Shown one piece after another: positions 23,930-34,640 of a DNA stretch of 64,000 bases (within the stretch, counting starts at the first letter, position 1; each line of letters starts with the position of its first letter). The stretch is taken from positions 2,110,001 through 2,174,000 of the forward strand of contig NC_087067.1 in assembly GCF_963678635.1 (NCBI RefSeq), read 5' to 3'. Source of the stretch: Symsagittifera roscoffensis (lineage: Eukaryota; Xenacoelomorpha; Acoela; Convolutidae). Made by a program: the position numbers and the translations under genes. Under the pieces are notes generated by a model that had not been told where the DNA came from, did not search any database, and saw only the letters and a list, made by a program, of their open reading frames with translations.

Positions 23930-24321
23930 CTGTTTTTGCATTTTCTCAAAATCGAGGCAAGGCCGATGATGCAATTTGATTCTCTTGCAGGGCGGCGAGC
24001 GGAAAGCTGCAGCAGAACTCATCACTGTCTTCAGAGTGCCACTCTTCTCACCTTCTAGACCCCTCTCGCCTCCCCCTGCTAAAACGGCCAGCCCACTAGT
24101 GATTGGAACAGTGGGTAGGCGAAGATTGCACGCTTCTAGGGTACAATTCTGGTGCGGTGGTATCACGTTTGGAATTGCAATTGCACATGGTATGTTAGTT
24201 GTGTTGTCGATGTCTCTGTTTGAAGTTGTTTGGACCAAGGGAGGCAGGTTGTTCAGGCCGCCTGATTTCACGACTGACTTGGCCACATTGGTCGCAACAG
24301 CCGCTGAGCTGAGAGCAGCCG
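23930..24321 (-). CDS. internal coding exon, FAM53-like (tentative)
   Basis: An open minus-strand frame of 130 codons lies in a GC-richer island. It is bounded by an acceptor (TTTGATTGTTTCAG, coding from 24321, entry phase 1) and a donor (CAG at 23932-23930, then GTAGGA, exit phase 0). The protein starts Ala/Ser/Val-rich (AAALSSAAVATNVAKSVVK), has a polar middle, and ends SPPCKRIKLHHRPCLDFEKM. The RPxLDxxKM-type motif after a basic CKRIK cluster recalls nuclear FAM53/simplet proteins, but that rests on memory of one motif. The neighbouring exons were not found and are probably outside or behind repeats. The plus-strand frame 23976-24344 overlaps it and has no splice support. I am fairly sure it is an exon and unsure of the family. 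Confidence 0.55.
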
Positions 24322-24444
24322 CTGAAACAATCAAACTTAAATAACTTCCCAAAAATTGAAGGTTATGTCTGAAAAGTACCAGAAGGACACATATCTATCT
24401 CTAGCTAATGCTTCAATAATTGTTATTTTGATTTTTATTTAAAA

Positions 24445-24800
24445 CATAGCCAACAGGCAAGTTGGAAAAACTCAAAAACGCAAAGAATCGAAAAAAAAAC
24501 TAACTGACTTGTTTTTTTTTCAATTCAACTTCCGAAATTCAAAGAAAAAAATGCCCTTGAATCTCTTGAAACATTCAAGCTATTTTATGAATCAGGGAAA
24601 ACTGGATCAATAGATAAATTTTATATTCCGCTGGGAAATCTGATAAATAAAACCCACTTAAAATCCACTTTCGAAACTAGAAGTCATCACGTTTTTCGTG
24701 ACCTTAACACTTTTGCTGCACGATAGTGGATTTGGCTTCCTTTTAAGAAAAAAATATGCAATGAACTGAACAAAAAAACAAACGAGGATAGCAGGCCGCT
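24445..24800 (+). repeat. R1 family copy, right end replaced
   Basis: Starts ACATAGCCAACAGGCAAG, then GGGAAAACTGGATCAATAG, CCGCTGGGAAATC, CTTTCGAAACTAGAAGTC and CACGTTTTTCGTG. Where the terminal hairpin is expected, it runs into an R3 end. Confidence 0.6.
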
Positions 24801-24900
24801 GTCCAAGTAGCACAGAATGCCCTGACCATTCTCATAACAAATACATTAAATGATCTGACGGAAGCTTAAAACTTAGGCATATTTAGGCCAAAAAATTCAG
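24785..24900 (-). repeat. R3 family, terminal fragment
   Basis: GAGGATAGCAGGCCGCTGTCC...GCACAGAATGCCCTGACC matches the end of the R3 copy at 29600 and, inverted, those at 36190, 43370 and 45410. Confidence 0.5.
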
Positions 24901-24914
24901 AACTTACCAAATCC

Positions 24915-25350
24915 TCCACACCCTCAAATAAACAAACAAACACAGACACAAACAAACTTTATTCACGCGTCACATGAAACAATAAGCGGCCAATATGTCG
25001 ATATACTATCGGCCCAAACCTATTTAGCCGAAAAAAAAGAAAAAACCAAGCCGAAAAAAAATTAGGACTAATAAGAAGTTATTAAGTCCCCCTCAGCCTC
25101 GAAACACATACACAGCTCGTGAAACGACGCAATCATCGGCGGATTAGCCGATGTAATGTAGGCCAAAACCTATCAAGCCGAAAAAAAAGAAAAAACAAAC
25201 AAAAAATTAAAATTTTTAAAGACTAATAAGAAGTTACCAAGCCCCTTCGCCCTCAAAACACAGAGACACACATACAACTTTTTACGCCGATCGAAAGGCG
25301 CAATATACGGCCAACAAACCGATAAAAAATAGGCCGAAACTTGTCAAGCC
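24915..25350. repeat. R4 tandem repeat, about three ~160-bp units
   Basis: Units begin near 24915, 25094 and 25247. Each has a CACACA/ACAAAC-rich start, a CGxCGxxxGGC patch, CCGATA...TAGGCC, AAGCCGAAAAAAAAG and ACTAATAAGAAGTTA. Single related pieces occur at 16610-16740 and 25445-25530. The AGCCGAAAAAA phrase recurs through the left half of the window. Confidence 0.65.
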
Positions 25351-25590
25351 TGAAAAAAACCAAAAAAAAATGTCGTGAAAAACGAACTATAATTTCGATT
25401 CAGATTTTCAGCAGTTTGTGCAATCCAGGTGAACATTAAAACTATGTTTCTCTTGAAACCATTCAAAATTAGGCCACTTAGCCGATATGAAATAGGCCCG
25501 AGCCTGTTAAGCCGAAAAAAGATAAAGAAGAGGATTTGCAAAGAGGATTTGTGAAGGAGTCCAAAAAAAGGTCTGGTTTCCAATTGCAAA

Positions 25591-25610
25591 ACCCTTGCTA
25601 TTGCAAGGGT
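25591..25610. repeat. perfect hairpin ACCCTTGC-TATT-GCAAGGGT
   Basis: Eight-bp perfect stem. It belongs to the module also found at 9823 and 35550, with the same upstream AATTGCAAA/GATTGCAAA. Confidence 0.7.
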
Positions 25611-25689
25611 AAAAAAACATCCGTTTTTTTGAAAATGTTTAATGCCCAAAACGCCACAAAAACACCAAAAAATTAACGACTTATCCTTC

Positions 25690-27384
25690 TATAATAAGTC
25701 GGCTCACTTTCTGAAAAATTGCACTTTAAGTCAAAAACTTTGAAGCAGTTTTTCTCGACACTTAAACAACGTTATAGAATTTTTATTTTCGTTCAAATCA
25801 GCACTAACTAGAACGTTGGGAAATTCAAATTTTGAGGAACTTCACGTTAAGTTTCCTAAAAAAAGGTATTTTTTGAGAACCAGAAAAAATTTCACATCTC
25901 GAAAACTGCCAAGATTTCAGCAGTCTTATTTGATGGCATTATTCGCAATTTTTGAAAGTACTCTGACAGCACACAACTACAGGGTTGGGAACTTCACTTT
26001 AGTGAATTATTTTGTAATTTGAGTTTTCTGAAAGTTTCCAAAAAATCACAAAAAGTGTCTTATGTCTTTAACTAAAAAAATTTGGTCATTCTTAATTGGA
26101 GGCTGAACTTGCAACCCCTTAGATCACTCTGACTGCCCCCAACTACAGGTTAGGAATTTCAAGTTTGAAAAAAAAGCATTTTAATTTTCATGAACATTTT
26201 TGAAAAAAATCACAAAAAACTTCATATCTGGAGGTTTTGAGCAGTCATATTTGGAGGCAAAATTCGCAACTCCTGAGAGTACCCTGACTGAGCCTCACTA
26301 CATAAATATTCATTTCAAGTTTTAAGAAATCTAAGTTTTCTGAAAAACTTTGAGAAAATCCTAAAAAACGTCTCATCTCGAAAACAACGAGAATTTGAGC
26401 AGTCATATTCAGTGGCAAGATTCGCAACCCCCTGAGTGTACCTTCACAGATTCCAATAACAGGATTGAGATCTTCAACTTTTTGGAATTTTTTAACATCT
26501 AATTTTTTTTTAAAGTATCGGAGAAAATCATAAAAAACGTCGTATCTCGAAAACTACAAAGATTTGATAAAAAGATTTGTAGTTTTCGAGATACGACGTT
26601 TTTCTCAAATCTTTGTAGTTTTCGAGATCATAAAACTCAAATCTTTGTAGTTTTCGAGATACGATGTTTTTTATGATTTTCTCCGATACATATTTGGAGG
26701 CAAATTTCGCAACTCCCGAGAGTACCTTGACAGAGCCTTCAAATAGAGATGCAAACATGAAATTTGTGAAATTTTTTATGTATAATTTTTCTGAAAAATT
26801 TAGAAAAATTATCCTAAAAAAAAACGTCATATCTCGAAATTTGAGCAGCCATAATCAGAGGCAAGATTCGCAACTCCTGGTAGTATCCTCACAATATCCA
26901 ACATCAGGAATGAGATCTTGAAGATTTTGAAAAAATCATAAAAAACGTAATACCTCGAAAACTATCATGATTTTAGAAGTGAGATTTGGAGGCAAGATTT
27001 GCAAATCCTGAGAGGACCCTGACAGCACCCAACTACAGGGTGAGAATTTAAAAATTGAGAAATTTTTTTAAAATTATTTTTTCTGAAAATTTTTGAAAAA
27101 ATCTCGAAATTTTCCTATCTGGTAAAACAAAAAGGATTTGGTTATTCATATATGGAGGCCAGAATCGCAAAACCTGACAACATCCTACTACTAGGTTACT
27201 TATTTCAAACTTGAAGAAATAAACACTAAATTCAAACTGGATAATCGGAAAAAAACATTAACCATAGCAATATACTATATAGCTTAAACTTGAAAAAATT
27301 CCTTAGTTAAACATGCAAAAATAAAACGTTGAAAAGCCTAAGCATGGCGAGATGGTGAAGCCCGCATTTAAATATATAATAGAT
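25690..27384 (+). repeat. R2 composite element, copy 2 (left end missing)
   Basis: About nine core units; the phrase recurs near 25810, 25970, 26130, 26285, 26445, 26740, 26890, 27023 and 27190. Repeated sub-phrases include CATATCTCGAAAACTAC, GAGCAGTCATATTTGGAGGC and GCAACCCCTGAGAGTACC. It closes with the right-end module at 27263-27384. Open frames on both strands here are products of the repeat. A nested inverted repeat (26516-26688) interrupts one unit. Confidence 0.65.
26516..26688. repeat. 52-bp inverted repeat with nested arm copies
   Basis: Arms 26516-26567 and 26637-26688 are complementary with one mismatch over 52 bp. Between them sit two further partial copies of the right arm, GATTTGTAGTTTTCGAGATA (from about 26574) and AAATCTTTGTAGTTTTCGAG (from about 26607). 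The arm is an ordinary R2 core segment, so this is a local snap-back rearrangement inside the array. Confidence 0.8.
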
Positions 27385-27410
27385 TAATGAAAATTAAAAA
27401 ATTAGGAGAC

Positions 27411-27655
27411 GGGTAGACAGACATAATCAAATTAATTTAAAAAGCAGGTATACAGACAGATAGACTTAATTTGGCCTCGCCAAAAAATTACTGAAAAATA
27501 ATGACCTTTGCGGAAAACTTATTGAAAAATTTTCTCAAGCATTTCAATATATGATATATAGCTTAAACATGAAAAATCTCTTCCATTAAATATGCAAAAT
27601 TATTATGCTTAAACATGGGAGATAGCTGTCACTCGCATTTAAATATAGTATAGAT
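27411..27655 (+). repeat. AGAC-rich microsatellite and orphan R2 right module
   Basis: GTAGACAGACA and ACAGACAGATAGAC lie between 27411 and 27466, followed by a fifth, decayed right-end module (27541-27655, ending CTCGCATTTAAATATAGTAT). Probably the remnant of another R2 element. Confidence 0.45.
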
Positions 27656-27689
27656 ATAGATTGGGCTTTCAGATATTCCGATGATTATA

Positions 27690-27895
27690 GGGTTGGAAAA
27701 CAATGAGGCTGCTCGCGCTCACTTTCTTCGTTCGAAATTAGACAAAAAGCAAAAAATTTCAAATGGGTTTTTTTCGACAAAGCGAACTGGTCCAATGTAA
27801 TATGGCTCTAAAACAATTTAAAATACTAAGTTAAAACACTATTATAACTCACTTCAGCCAAAATCAACTTAAGGAATGATTTAATTTTGAACTAG
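27690..27895 (-). repeat. R3 family, partial
   Basis: Shares CCGATGATTAT, then GAAATTAGACAAAAAGC...AATTTCAAA, with the R3 copy around 30220-30360 in the same orientation. Confidence 0.45.
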
Positions 27896-27901
27896 CCTAT
27901 A

Positions 27902-28900
27902 AAGCACCTCCGGTGCTTCGAATTTTTAACAACTTATAAAAACCTCATATATTGAAAATAAAAAAAATCTCCATCTTTTAAGTGTACCCTGACAGCAACC
28001 AATTAGTATTGGTAGTTTCAAATTTTGCAAAAATTTTTATTCAAGTTTTTTTAATTCAAATTTTGAAAAACCATAAAATTTTATGAAGCTTTATATATAA
28101 GTTCTTTGAAAAAATTAAAATGAACTAAGAAACGTCACATATCGCAAACTGAAAGCAAAGAGCAGTCGTATTTGAACGGAAGATTTGCAACCCCTGAGAG
28201 TTTTTTGACAGTCCCAACTAAAGGGTTAGGAATTTCAAATTTAAAAAAATTTAAGTTTTCTGATGTAAAAAAAACAAAAAGCATCAGATCTGAAAACTAC
28301 AAATGTTTGAGCAGCCTTATTCGGAGGCAACATTAGCAACCCTGAGAATATTCTGACAGCCCCCAACTACAGGGTTAGGAATTTCAAATTTTGAAGAAAA
28401 AAAAAAGTTGATGTAAGTTTTCTGAAAAATTTATGAAAAAATCACAAAAAACGTCATATCTCGAAAACTACACGGAATTGAGCAGTCATATCTAGGGGAA
28501 AGATTTGCAGCCCCTGAGAGTACCATGACGGTAGTTCCCAATTACCGGTTGAGAATTTCAAATTTTCAGGTTGAGAAATTCAAAACTAAGTTTACTAGAA
28601 AACTTTGAAAAATCTGGCCGTATCTCCTAACCTAATAGAATGTGGTTATTCATATATGGAGGCCATAATCGCAAAACCCGGGTAAATCCTGACAGCATCC
28701 CACTTTTGGGTTGCTAATTTCAAACTTGGTGAAATAAACACGGAATTCAAACGGGAAAATAGAAAATAAATTCTTAACCATTGCAATATACGATATAGCT
28801 CTATCGTGAAAAAATTCTTGTTTAACATGTAAAAATAATAAGTTAAAAAACCCTAAATATGGCTAGATAGTAAAGCCCGCATTCAAATTCATAATAGATT
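27902..28900 (+). repeat. R2 composite element, copy 3 (complete)
   Basis: The best complete example. Left hairpin AAGCACC-TCC-GGTGCTT (27902-27918) and CGAATTTTTAACAACTTATAA; five core units (phrases near 27985, 28210, 28358, 28530 and 28690); right module 28781-28900 (TATACGATATAGC...CCCGCATTCAAATTCATAATAG). About 1.0 kb with no coding capacity. Confidence 0.7.
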
Positions 28901-29039
28901 AAGAAAAAAGTAGAGTAGGAGAGTTGACAGTAAGCTTGAAACAATCGCAGCTTCAAGATAGGTAAAAGTAAAAGAAGTATGTTTCCTTCTCTCTGCTTCA
29001 TGAAATGATAAAAACTCCCAGCCGCTTGGAATCTTTCTG

Positions 29040-29505
29040 AAATTAAATTAAAATTCATCTAAAAAGCGAAAAACAACGCCATCAGAAAATTGAAAAATGG
29101 TCAAAAAAATAACAGGACACCGAAAAAAAATCGATTGATTTTTTATCGATTTTCGACATTCAAGATTCAGAAAAGAAAAAATCAACTTACAGCTTTTTGA
29201 ATTATATTAATCTTTCAAGATTGACAATTTTTTAGTAAACCCTAGCTCAATTTGAGAATGCTTAATCAAAAGACCATTTCCGCTGGTAATTCTGAAAGTT
29301 GAAATCCATTTTTGAAATCAGAAGGCATTCGACGGTTTTTTGGGTCATATGAAAATTTTTTTAGTCGAGAGCGGAATTGGTCTTTGAACTTGAATTGAAC
29401 CAATGACCATAATTGAACGAACAAACTTTTAATTTTTTTACCGGAAAAAAACATAATCACCAAGATCTATTTTAGAGTCTTCACTACGTTCATTGACTCT
29501 TAATA
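29040..29505 (+). repeat. R1 family copy with terminal hairpin
   Basis: CTCAATTTGAGAATGC, CGCTGGTAATTCTG and a CACCAAGATCT end are followed by hairpin AGAGTC (29474-29479)/GACTCT (29495-29500). The inside contains a 31-bp segment (29342-29372) that reappears at 29807-29837 inside the neighbouring R3 copy. Confidence 0.6.
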
Positions 29506-29599
29506 ACAATCTTTAATATAACATAAGCCTGAAAACAAATTATTAATATATTTATTGAACTATCTAAATGCAGAAAGTTTGCGCATTGTCCTTTTCTGA

Positions 29600-30560
29600 G
29601 CAAAATTAAAAGAATAACAAGGATAGCCGGTTACTGTGTAAGTAGCACAAAATGTTCTGACCAGTCTTTAGAAAAAATACAAAAAAAAAGTTTTTCAAAT
29701 TTGTGTCGTTTTTTCTGTATGTTGTGATGGAAAGATCTGAATGAAATAACAAAACTTAAGCATATTTGAGAATCATACTAATATAGGTCCACTGGAAAAC
29801 AGTTTTGGGTCATATGAAAATTTTTTTAGTCGAGAGCACAGAATGTTCTGACCAGCCTTTAGAAAAAATACAAAAAAAAAGTTTTTCAAATTTGTGTAGT
29901 TTTTTCTGTATGTTGTGATGGAAAGATCTATACGAAATAATAAAACTTAAGCATATTTGAGAATCATACTAATATAGGTCCACTGGAAAACAGTTTTGAA
30001 AAAAAATGACACGAAAAACGAAAGAAAAACTTGAAAAATTTTTTAAAAAAATTCAAAACTTTTTCAAATTTGTTCAGAAATTGTTTGAATTTTCAAGTTT
30101 TTGATTCACAAAATTGCGTTAAGAACTCCAAAAACTACCTTTACTTGAGTAAAACTAAGTTTTCACGGCTTAAATTGAGCTTAAATAAGCTATTGTAAGG
30201 CTACAAGGTCGCCTTATTAGTTTGAAATTAGACCAAAAATCATAAATTTCAAACCGGTTTTTCTCGAAACTGGAAAAAATTCGAATTTTTTTTAATGTTG
30301 TTCGAATCCCGACTGAAAGAGATTTAATATGATACATCACTCGACCTATTCCGATGATTATTTGTGGTACCTGATTTTGCGTGGAAAACAAACAGAAAAA
30401 AACTAAAACACACCCGAATACAAAGTTCCTCCCCATTTTTAATGGTCGGGACAAATACATAAATTACGGATTTACAGCGGGGCATTTTTGAAGTTGGATA
30501 ATAAAACATGGTTATTTTTCTCTTCTTAAACAAGAACAATTTGCGTATACGTTATTCTGC
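29600..30560 (-). repeat. R3 family, long copy with 191-bp duplication
   Basis: In minus orientation it runs from ATGGGGAGGAACTTTGTATT (about 30440) through GAAACCGG..TTTGGTCTAATTTC to GTGCTACTTACACAGTAACC (about 29640). The same order appears on the plus strand at 42430-43440 and 44990-45480. The end is duplicated: 29645-29804 and 29836-29998 are nearly identical, joined by a 31-bp filler. The overlapping minus frames near 30170-30540 are shadows. Confidence 0.6.
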
Positions 30561-33100
30561 GATTGTTTGAACTATCAGCTATGCAAAAGTAGCACTTCGT
30601 TTAATATAAAACGCCTGATAACCTCAAAAGTCATCAGAAAAAAATGGAATTAATTTGCTAAAAAACACAACTTTCAAACAATGAAACTGCTTTCCTTTTG
30701 AAGCAACAATAAACCTTAAAATTAAAAATAAGTTCCTTTTCTTTAAGAAAATAACCACGAAACATCGAACAATTCTCAGATATTTTTTGTTGCATATCTT
30801 TTGAATTATGTCTAACAAGTGCGTATGCGTGCTCCCTAAGTTTATTGTTCCAAGGAAAATAAAGACGACAAACAATTGAATCAATTGACAAAGCGAGGGG
30901 AACTTCAAGTGGTTATATGCATGTAACCATTGATTGAAGAAAAAAATTCTAGCTGCGTCAGAGATTCAAAGTCAACATCGGCTAAATTAGAAAAAGAAGG
31001 CAGTCCTTCGCTTTCTAAATTTCATGATGCAAAAAATGCGAGACAGGTAACAGCAGTTTTTTTGGCATGCAGATACAAAAACAACACATTTTCAAAAATT
31101 GTGATGAAAATAAATAACAAAACACTATTACAAAGCTTGACATATCAAGAGCTTTAGCTTTATGGTTATACCACACGTACTATTAAACATCCCAAATTTC
31201 TGAAAGCCGATTGTACCATTGTGAATACGCCATGTCATCTGGCGTTTCGTTTTATGTCATGCGCTACACAAATGTGAACAACATTTATATCAAATTTGTT
31301 CCTAATTTTTGACAGCAAAACTGTCAACGAAACACGAAGATTTCCAGGTCTTAAAACAAAAACAACAAATTCATTTGTTGACTGAAGTAATGAATTCAGA
31401 AATAATTTCACTATATCAGATCAGACGAATGTTCATGAAATGAATTCCGAGGCACTGTAAAGTACTTCAGTACTAGTAATCAGTCTATTACATGTATTTA
31501 TCCATCACAGGTCAATGAGAATACGAGAGCATAATGTCAACAGTTTGAAATTGATTCGTAAGCCATATCGAGTTCACGACCTTTCAAAAATACTTCAAAT
31601 GACAACCGCGTGAATTAAAACTGACCTATTTCCTTTCAACTTTCAATCAATCGAGAGCAAGTAACGGAAAAAGACGTATAATAAATACCTATAATATGTA
31701 ACTACCCGATTACGTATTCTGATCGCAACTCGGGTGACTATTTATAGGCCAACGTGTTCAGCTCTCTGGCTATGAAAACTGGGAATTGTTTATGAATGAA
31801 GGGAGAATTACAAAATCCAGGCAAGGAACTTTTTGCGGTTATTTGTGTAGTATTGAAGTATTATCTAACATAGATACCGCGCTTCAAGCAAAGCCAACAA
31901 AGTACATGTTTTGTCTGATATCGACTTTTTTCGGTTTAAAAAAGACTTTTAGCTTATTTTCCGCCCGCTCACATTTGAAAGCAAAATTAATATTTACTTT
32001 TCTTTTCATCTTACGGGAAAAAGGTATTTTTTCTTTAAAAAAACAGTTTAACCAAAGAAAATTAAGTTTTCTGTTCATAGTGACTGGGTTAAATAGACTT
32101 TAAGACAGAACAGAATTTCGCTATGTTTTTTGAACGACAATTTTTCTAACCGAGTAGATAAATGTAGATCAACTTCTAGATTGATAGACAGTTGGTCTTA
32201 TCAGGTTGTATTCATGAAAAAACAGTAAACTTACCACAGATTTCAATATCCGGCTAAAAAAAGACCTTTTCCCACTGGAAACTCATTCTTCTTAGACTTT
32301 GAAAAGGGCAAAATTTCATCAGCAATCACTTAATACTAAAAGGCTTCAAAGCGTTAAATTTTAATCAAAACGTCATTTTTACTCAATCTTTTTCTGTTCC
32401 AGTTAAAACAAGCGGACTTTTGTAACCCTTCTCCGGTCGACCAGTCCTCATAATCGACATGGACTACTCATGTCCGAAAAATCGCACGGCCGAAAAACCA
32501 AACGTCCAAAAATTTCCACTTGAACTGTCCGAAAGGAGACCTCTCTGTCTATGGAACTTTCGAAAAGTAAATTCTGATCGGCTACAATAGTTTTCGCCTT
32601 TGAGAGATTTCCTGTCAATCAATCATTATAATTTTCTACCTATCACATTTTGATATATAATATGGAAACATCAGAAGAACGCAGTAATATATAAAAACCA
32701 GGTCTAGTAAACGGACTGAATCCAGGCATGAAAAGACATTCGATCACAAATGATTTATTTTCACCTCTCGGATTCAATTTGGCTTGCAACAACTTGAGCC
32801 TAGCGACCTTCATATTCATGGAAATTATGTTCAAACTTATGGTGAAAAGAAAAATTCAGTTGCCATGACAATTTAATAACTCAATGTCAGTATCATTGGA
32901 TTAATATCAAAATGGTAGGCTACTCTCAATCTTGCAGCCGAAAACTGAATTGTAGACTGTCTGCAATGAAAAAAAGAAATGCCGGGGATAGGGATACACA
33001 GTCGTCAAAATAATAAAACTGCTCTTAACATAATTGTGAGAAGTATCATAGCAACAATCATAATCTAATTCAAATTATTTCACCCCATATTTCTAGGTAA
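30560..33100. other. mostly unrecognised stretch, no supportable gene
   Basis: No shared repeat family was recognised. Frames up to 105 codons (31786-32103) lack splice or family support. A short repeated phrase around 32470-32515 (GTCCGAAAAATCGCACGGCC, then GTCCAAAAATTTCC) resembles transposon-end wording but has no partner in the window. Confidence 0.3.
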
Positions 33101-33159
33101 GCTTTTACGAAGTTGGAAACATAATTGAGACCTTTTATTTGAAGAAAAGACGGAAAGGA

Positions 33160-33440
33160 TTAACATGTGGGCTGGAACATTCAAGCAAATTTAAGGTTGA
33201 TTTCCGGGCTGAAATATTTCCTCACCCGCACCAAACAAGCGTCTGACAGTGTACCTCGAACAACCGACCTTTCGGTTGAGGGACGGAGAACTTATGCCCT
33301 TTATCGACGCTCCACGTCGAAAAAATTATTGCCAAACATCCCGAAATGCGAGCACTAAATTTCATTTCAATTCTTCTACCACCTGGTCTCCAAGGGGATT
33401 CCAAGAAATAGAGAGATTTTATCCGCCACGATGACAAGTC
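33160..33440. other. GC-richer patch with perfect hairpin
   Basis: Open in several frames on both strands (plus 33167-33358, minus 33222-33449), but none has a family motif or good splice pair. It contains the perfect hairpin CAACCGA-CCTT-TCGGTTG at 33261-33278. It could be a fragment of an exon or of a mobile element. It ends where R1 sequence begins. Confidence 0.3.
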
Positions 33441-33855
33441 ATGTTTCAACTATCGAAATTCAAATAAAAAATATTTGCCTTGAAGCTCTTTGAACTTCAA
33501 GAGTAATTTATGATTAATAATTTTTCGATGAAAGTAACCCAATTTGCGAAAACTGAATAAATAGGTAAAACTTTTATTCCGAAGAGAAAATTGAAAACTT
33601 AAATCCACTTTCGAAACTAGAAGTCAGTCAAGTTTTTCGTGACCTTGTACAGTTTAGCTGATCGATAGGGAGTTTGTCTTGCTTCAAACAAAGGAAATGA
33701 AATGATTTTAAAAAGAAATCAGAAGTTGAATCGCGAAAAAATCAAATTTTAATGTAAACAAAATTTAAGACTTTTCCTGAAAAAAGAAAAACATCAATAA
33801 AAAAACTCATCAAGACCTATATTGGAGTCTGAACTATGTTCATTGACTCCTAAAA
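33440..33855 (+). repeat. R1 family, right half with terminal hairpin
   Basis: GAAAACTGAATAAATAGG, CACTTTCGAAACTAGAAGTC, TTTTTCGTGACC, CATCAAGACC, then hairpin GGAGTC (about 33825-33830)/GACTCC (about 33845-33850). Compared with other copies, one A-T pair of the stem has become G-C on both sides. Confidence 0.6.
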
Positions 33856-33859
33856 ATAA

Positions 33860-34460
33860 TGGATTTGCAGCGGATGTTTTTGAAGTTAGATAAAACGTGG
33901 TTACTTTTTTTCCTGAAAAAAGACACTGAGACCTATGTAAGTGTTCACAACAAACATGACTCAAAACTAAAACAATTAATGACAAAAAAATAATATTACA
34001 CAAAAGTGAAACTGCTCTACGCAAATATAAGCAAAATATGGAGGCAAAAACGGTAAACGAAAGCTTTAGAATTGCATGTGAAACTGCTAGGAAAATACAA
34101 GTTTACACAGTAGTAAAGCGGATCTACGCTCCATTTGCGATACAAAAAGATATGTTGTAAAACTTGAAAAATTGAACATTCGGAAAACTGCAGCACTTTT
34201 CTTACTTTAAAACCCTTCAGTTCTTTCAGGTCTAACCAAAACACATTTGACAAACTCAAAACAAAGGGAAAACAACAGTTTAAGAAAAAAGGAAACATTG
34301 GATATCCGAAATGGTAAAACTAAAACATATAATCAAAAACTTCACCAATTAAAAGAACAGGAAAAAAACGGCTGGTTAATTTTTCCAGCATTTCAAAAGA
34401 AAAAATATACGGCGACCTAAAAACTAGAAATAAGCCTCGAATTTGTATAAAAAAAAACTT
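33860..34460. other. stretch with small repeat fragments only
   Basis: Starts with an R3-like scrap (GATTTGCAGCGGATGTTTTTG, compare 30470). The remainder holds no supportable gene. Confidence 0.3.
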
Positions 34461-34463
34461 TGG

Positions 34464-34534
34464 CAACCTCAAAGATTAGAACCTGCGATCAAGAGATTAA
34501 GAGACTCGCGCACTAACCACTCAGCCACGAAAGC
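34464..34534 (-). repeat. tRNA-Lys(CTT)-like element
   Basis: Minus strand: GTGGCTGAGTGGTTAGTGCG (A-box region), GAGTCTCTTAATCTC (anticodon-type arm), GGTTCTAATC (B-box with one change). The D-arm looks like a Ser/Leu type, so the ancestry is mixed or uncertain. SINE head or tRNA pseudogene. Confidence 0.5.
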
Positions 34535-34640
34535 TTAATAGGTACCAAATACTAACCACAATTTAAGCAGAGAACAGATGCCTTGCAATTTCCATGCTAA
34601 TGGCATATCGTTTTAACACACTAGGCTGATCGCAAGTGTA

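Noticed and set aside
23976-24344. 122-codon plus frame overlapping the minus exon
   Set aside because: The minus strand has the matching acceptor, donor and motif; the plus frame is its shadow.
24915-25350. CRISPR-like array
   Set aside because: Units are ~160 bp with no short identical repeat or unique spacers, and the DNA is animal nuclear sequence. It is a degenerate tandem repeat.
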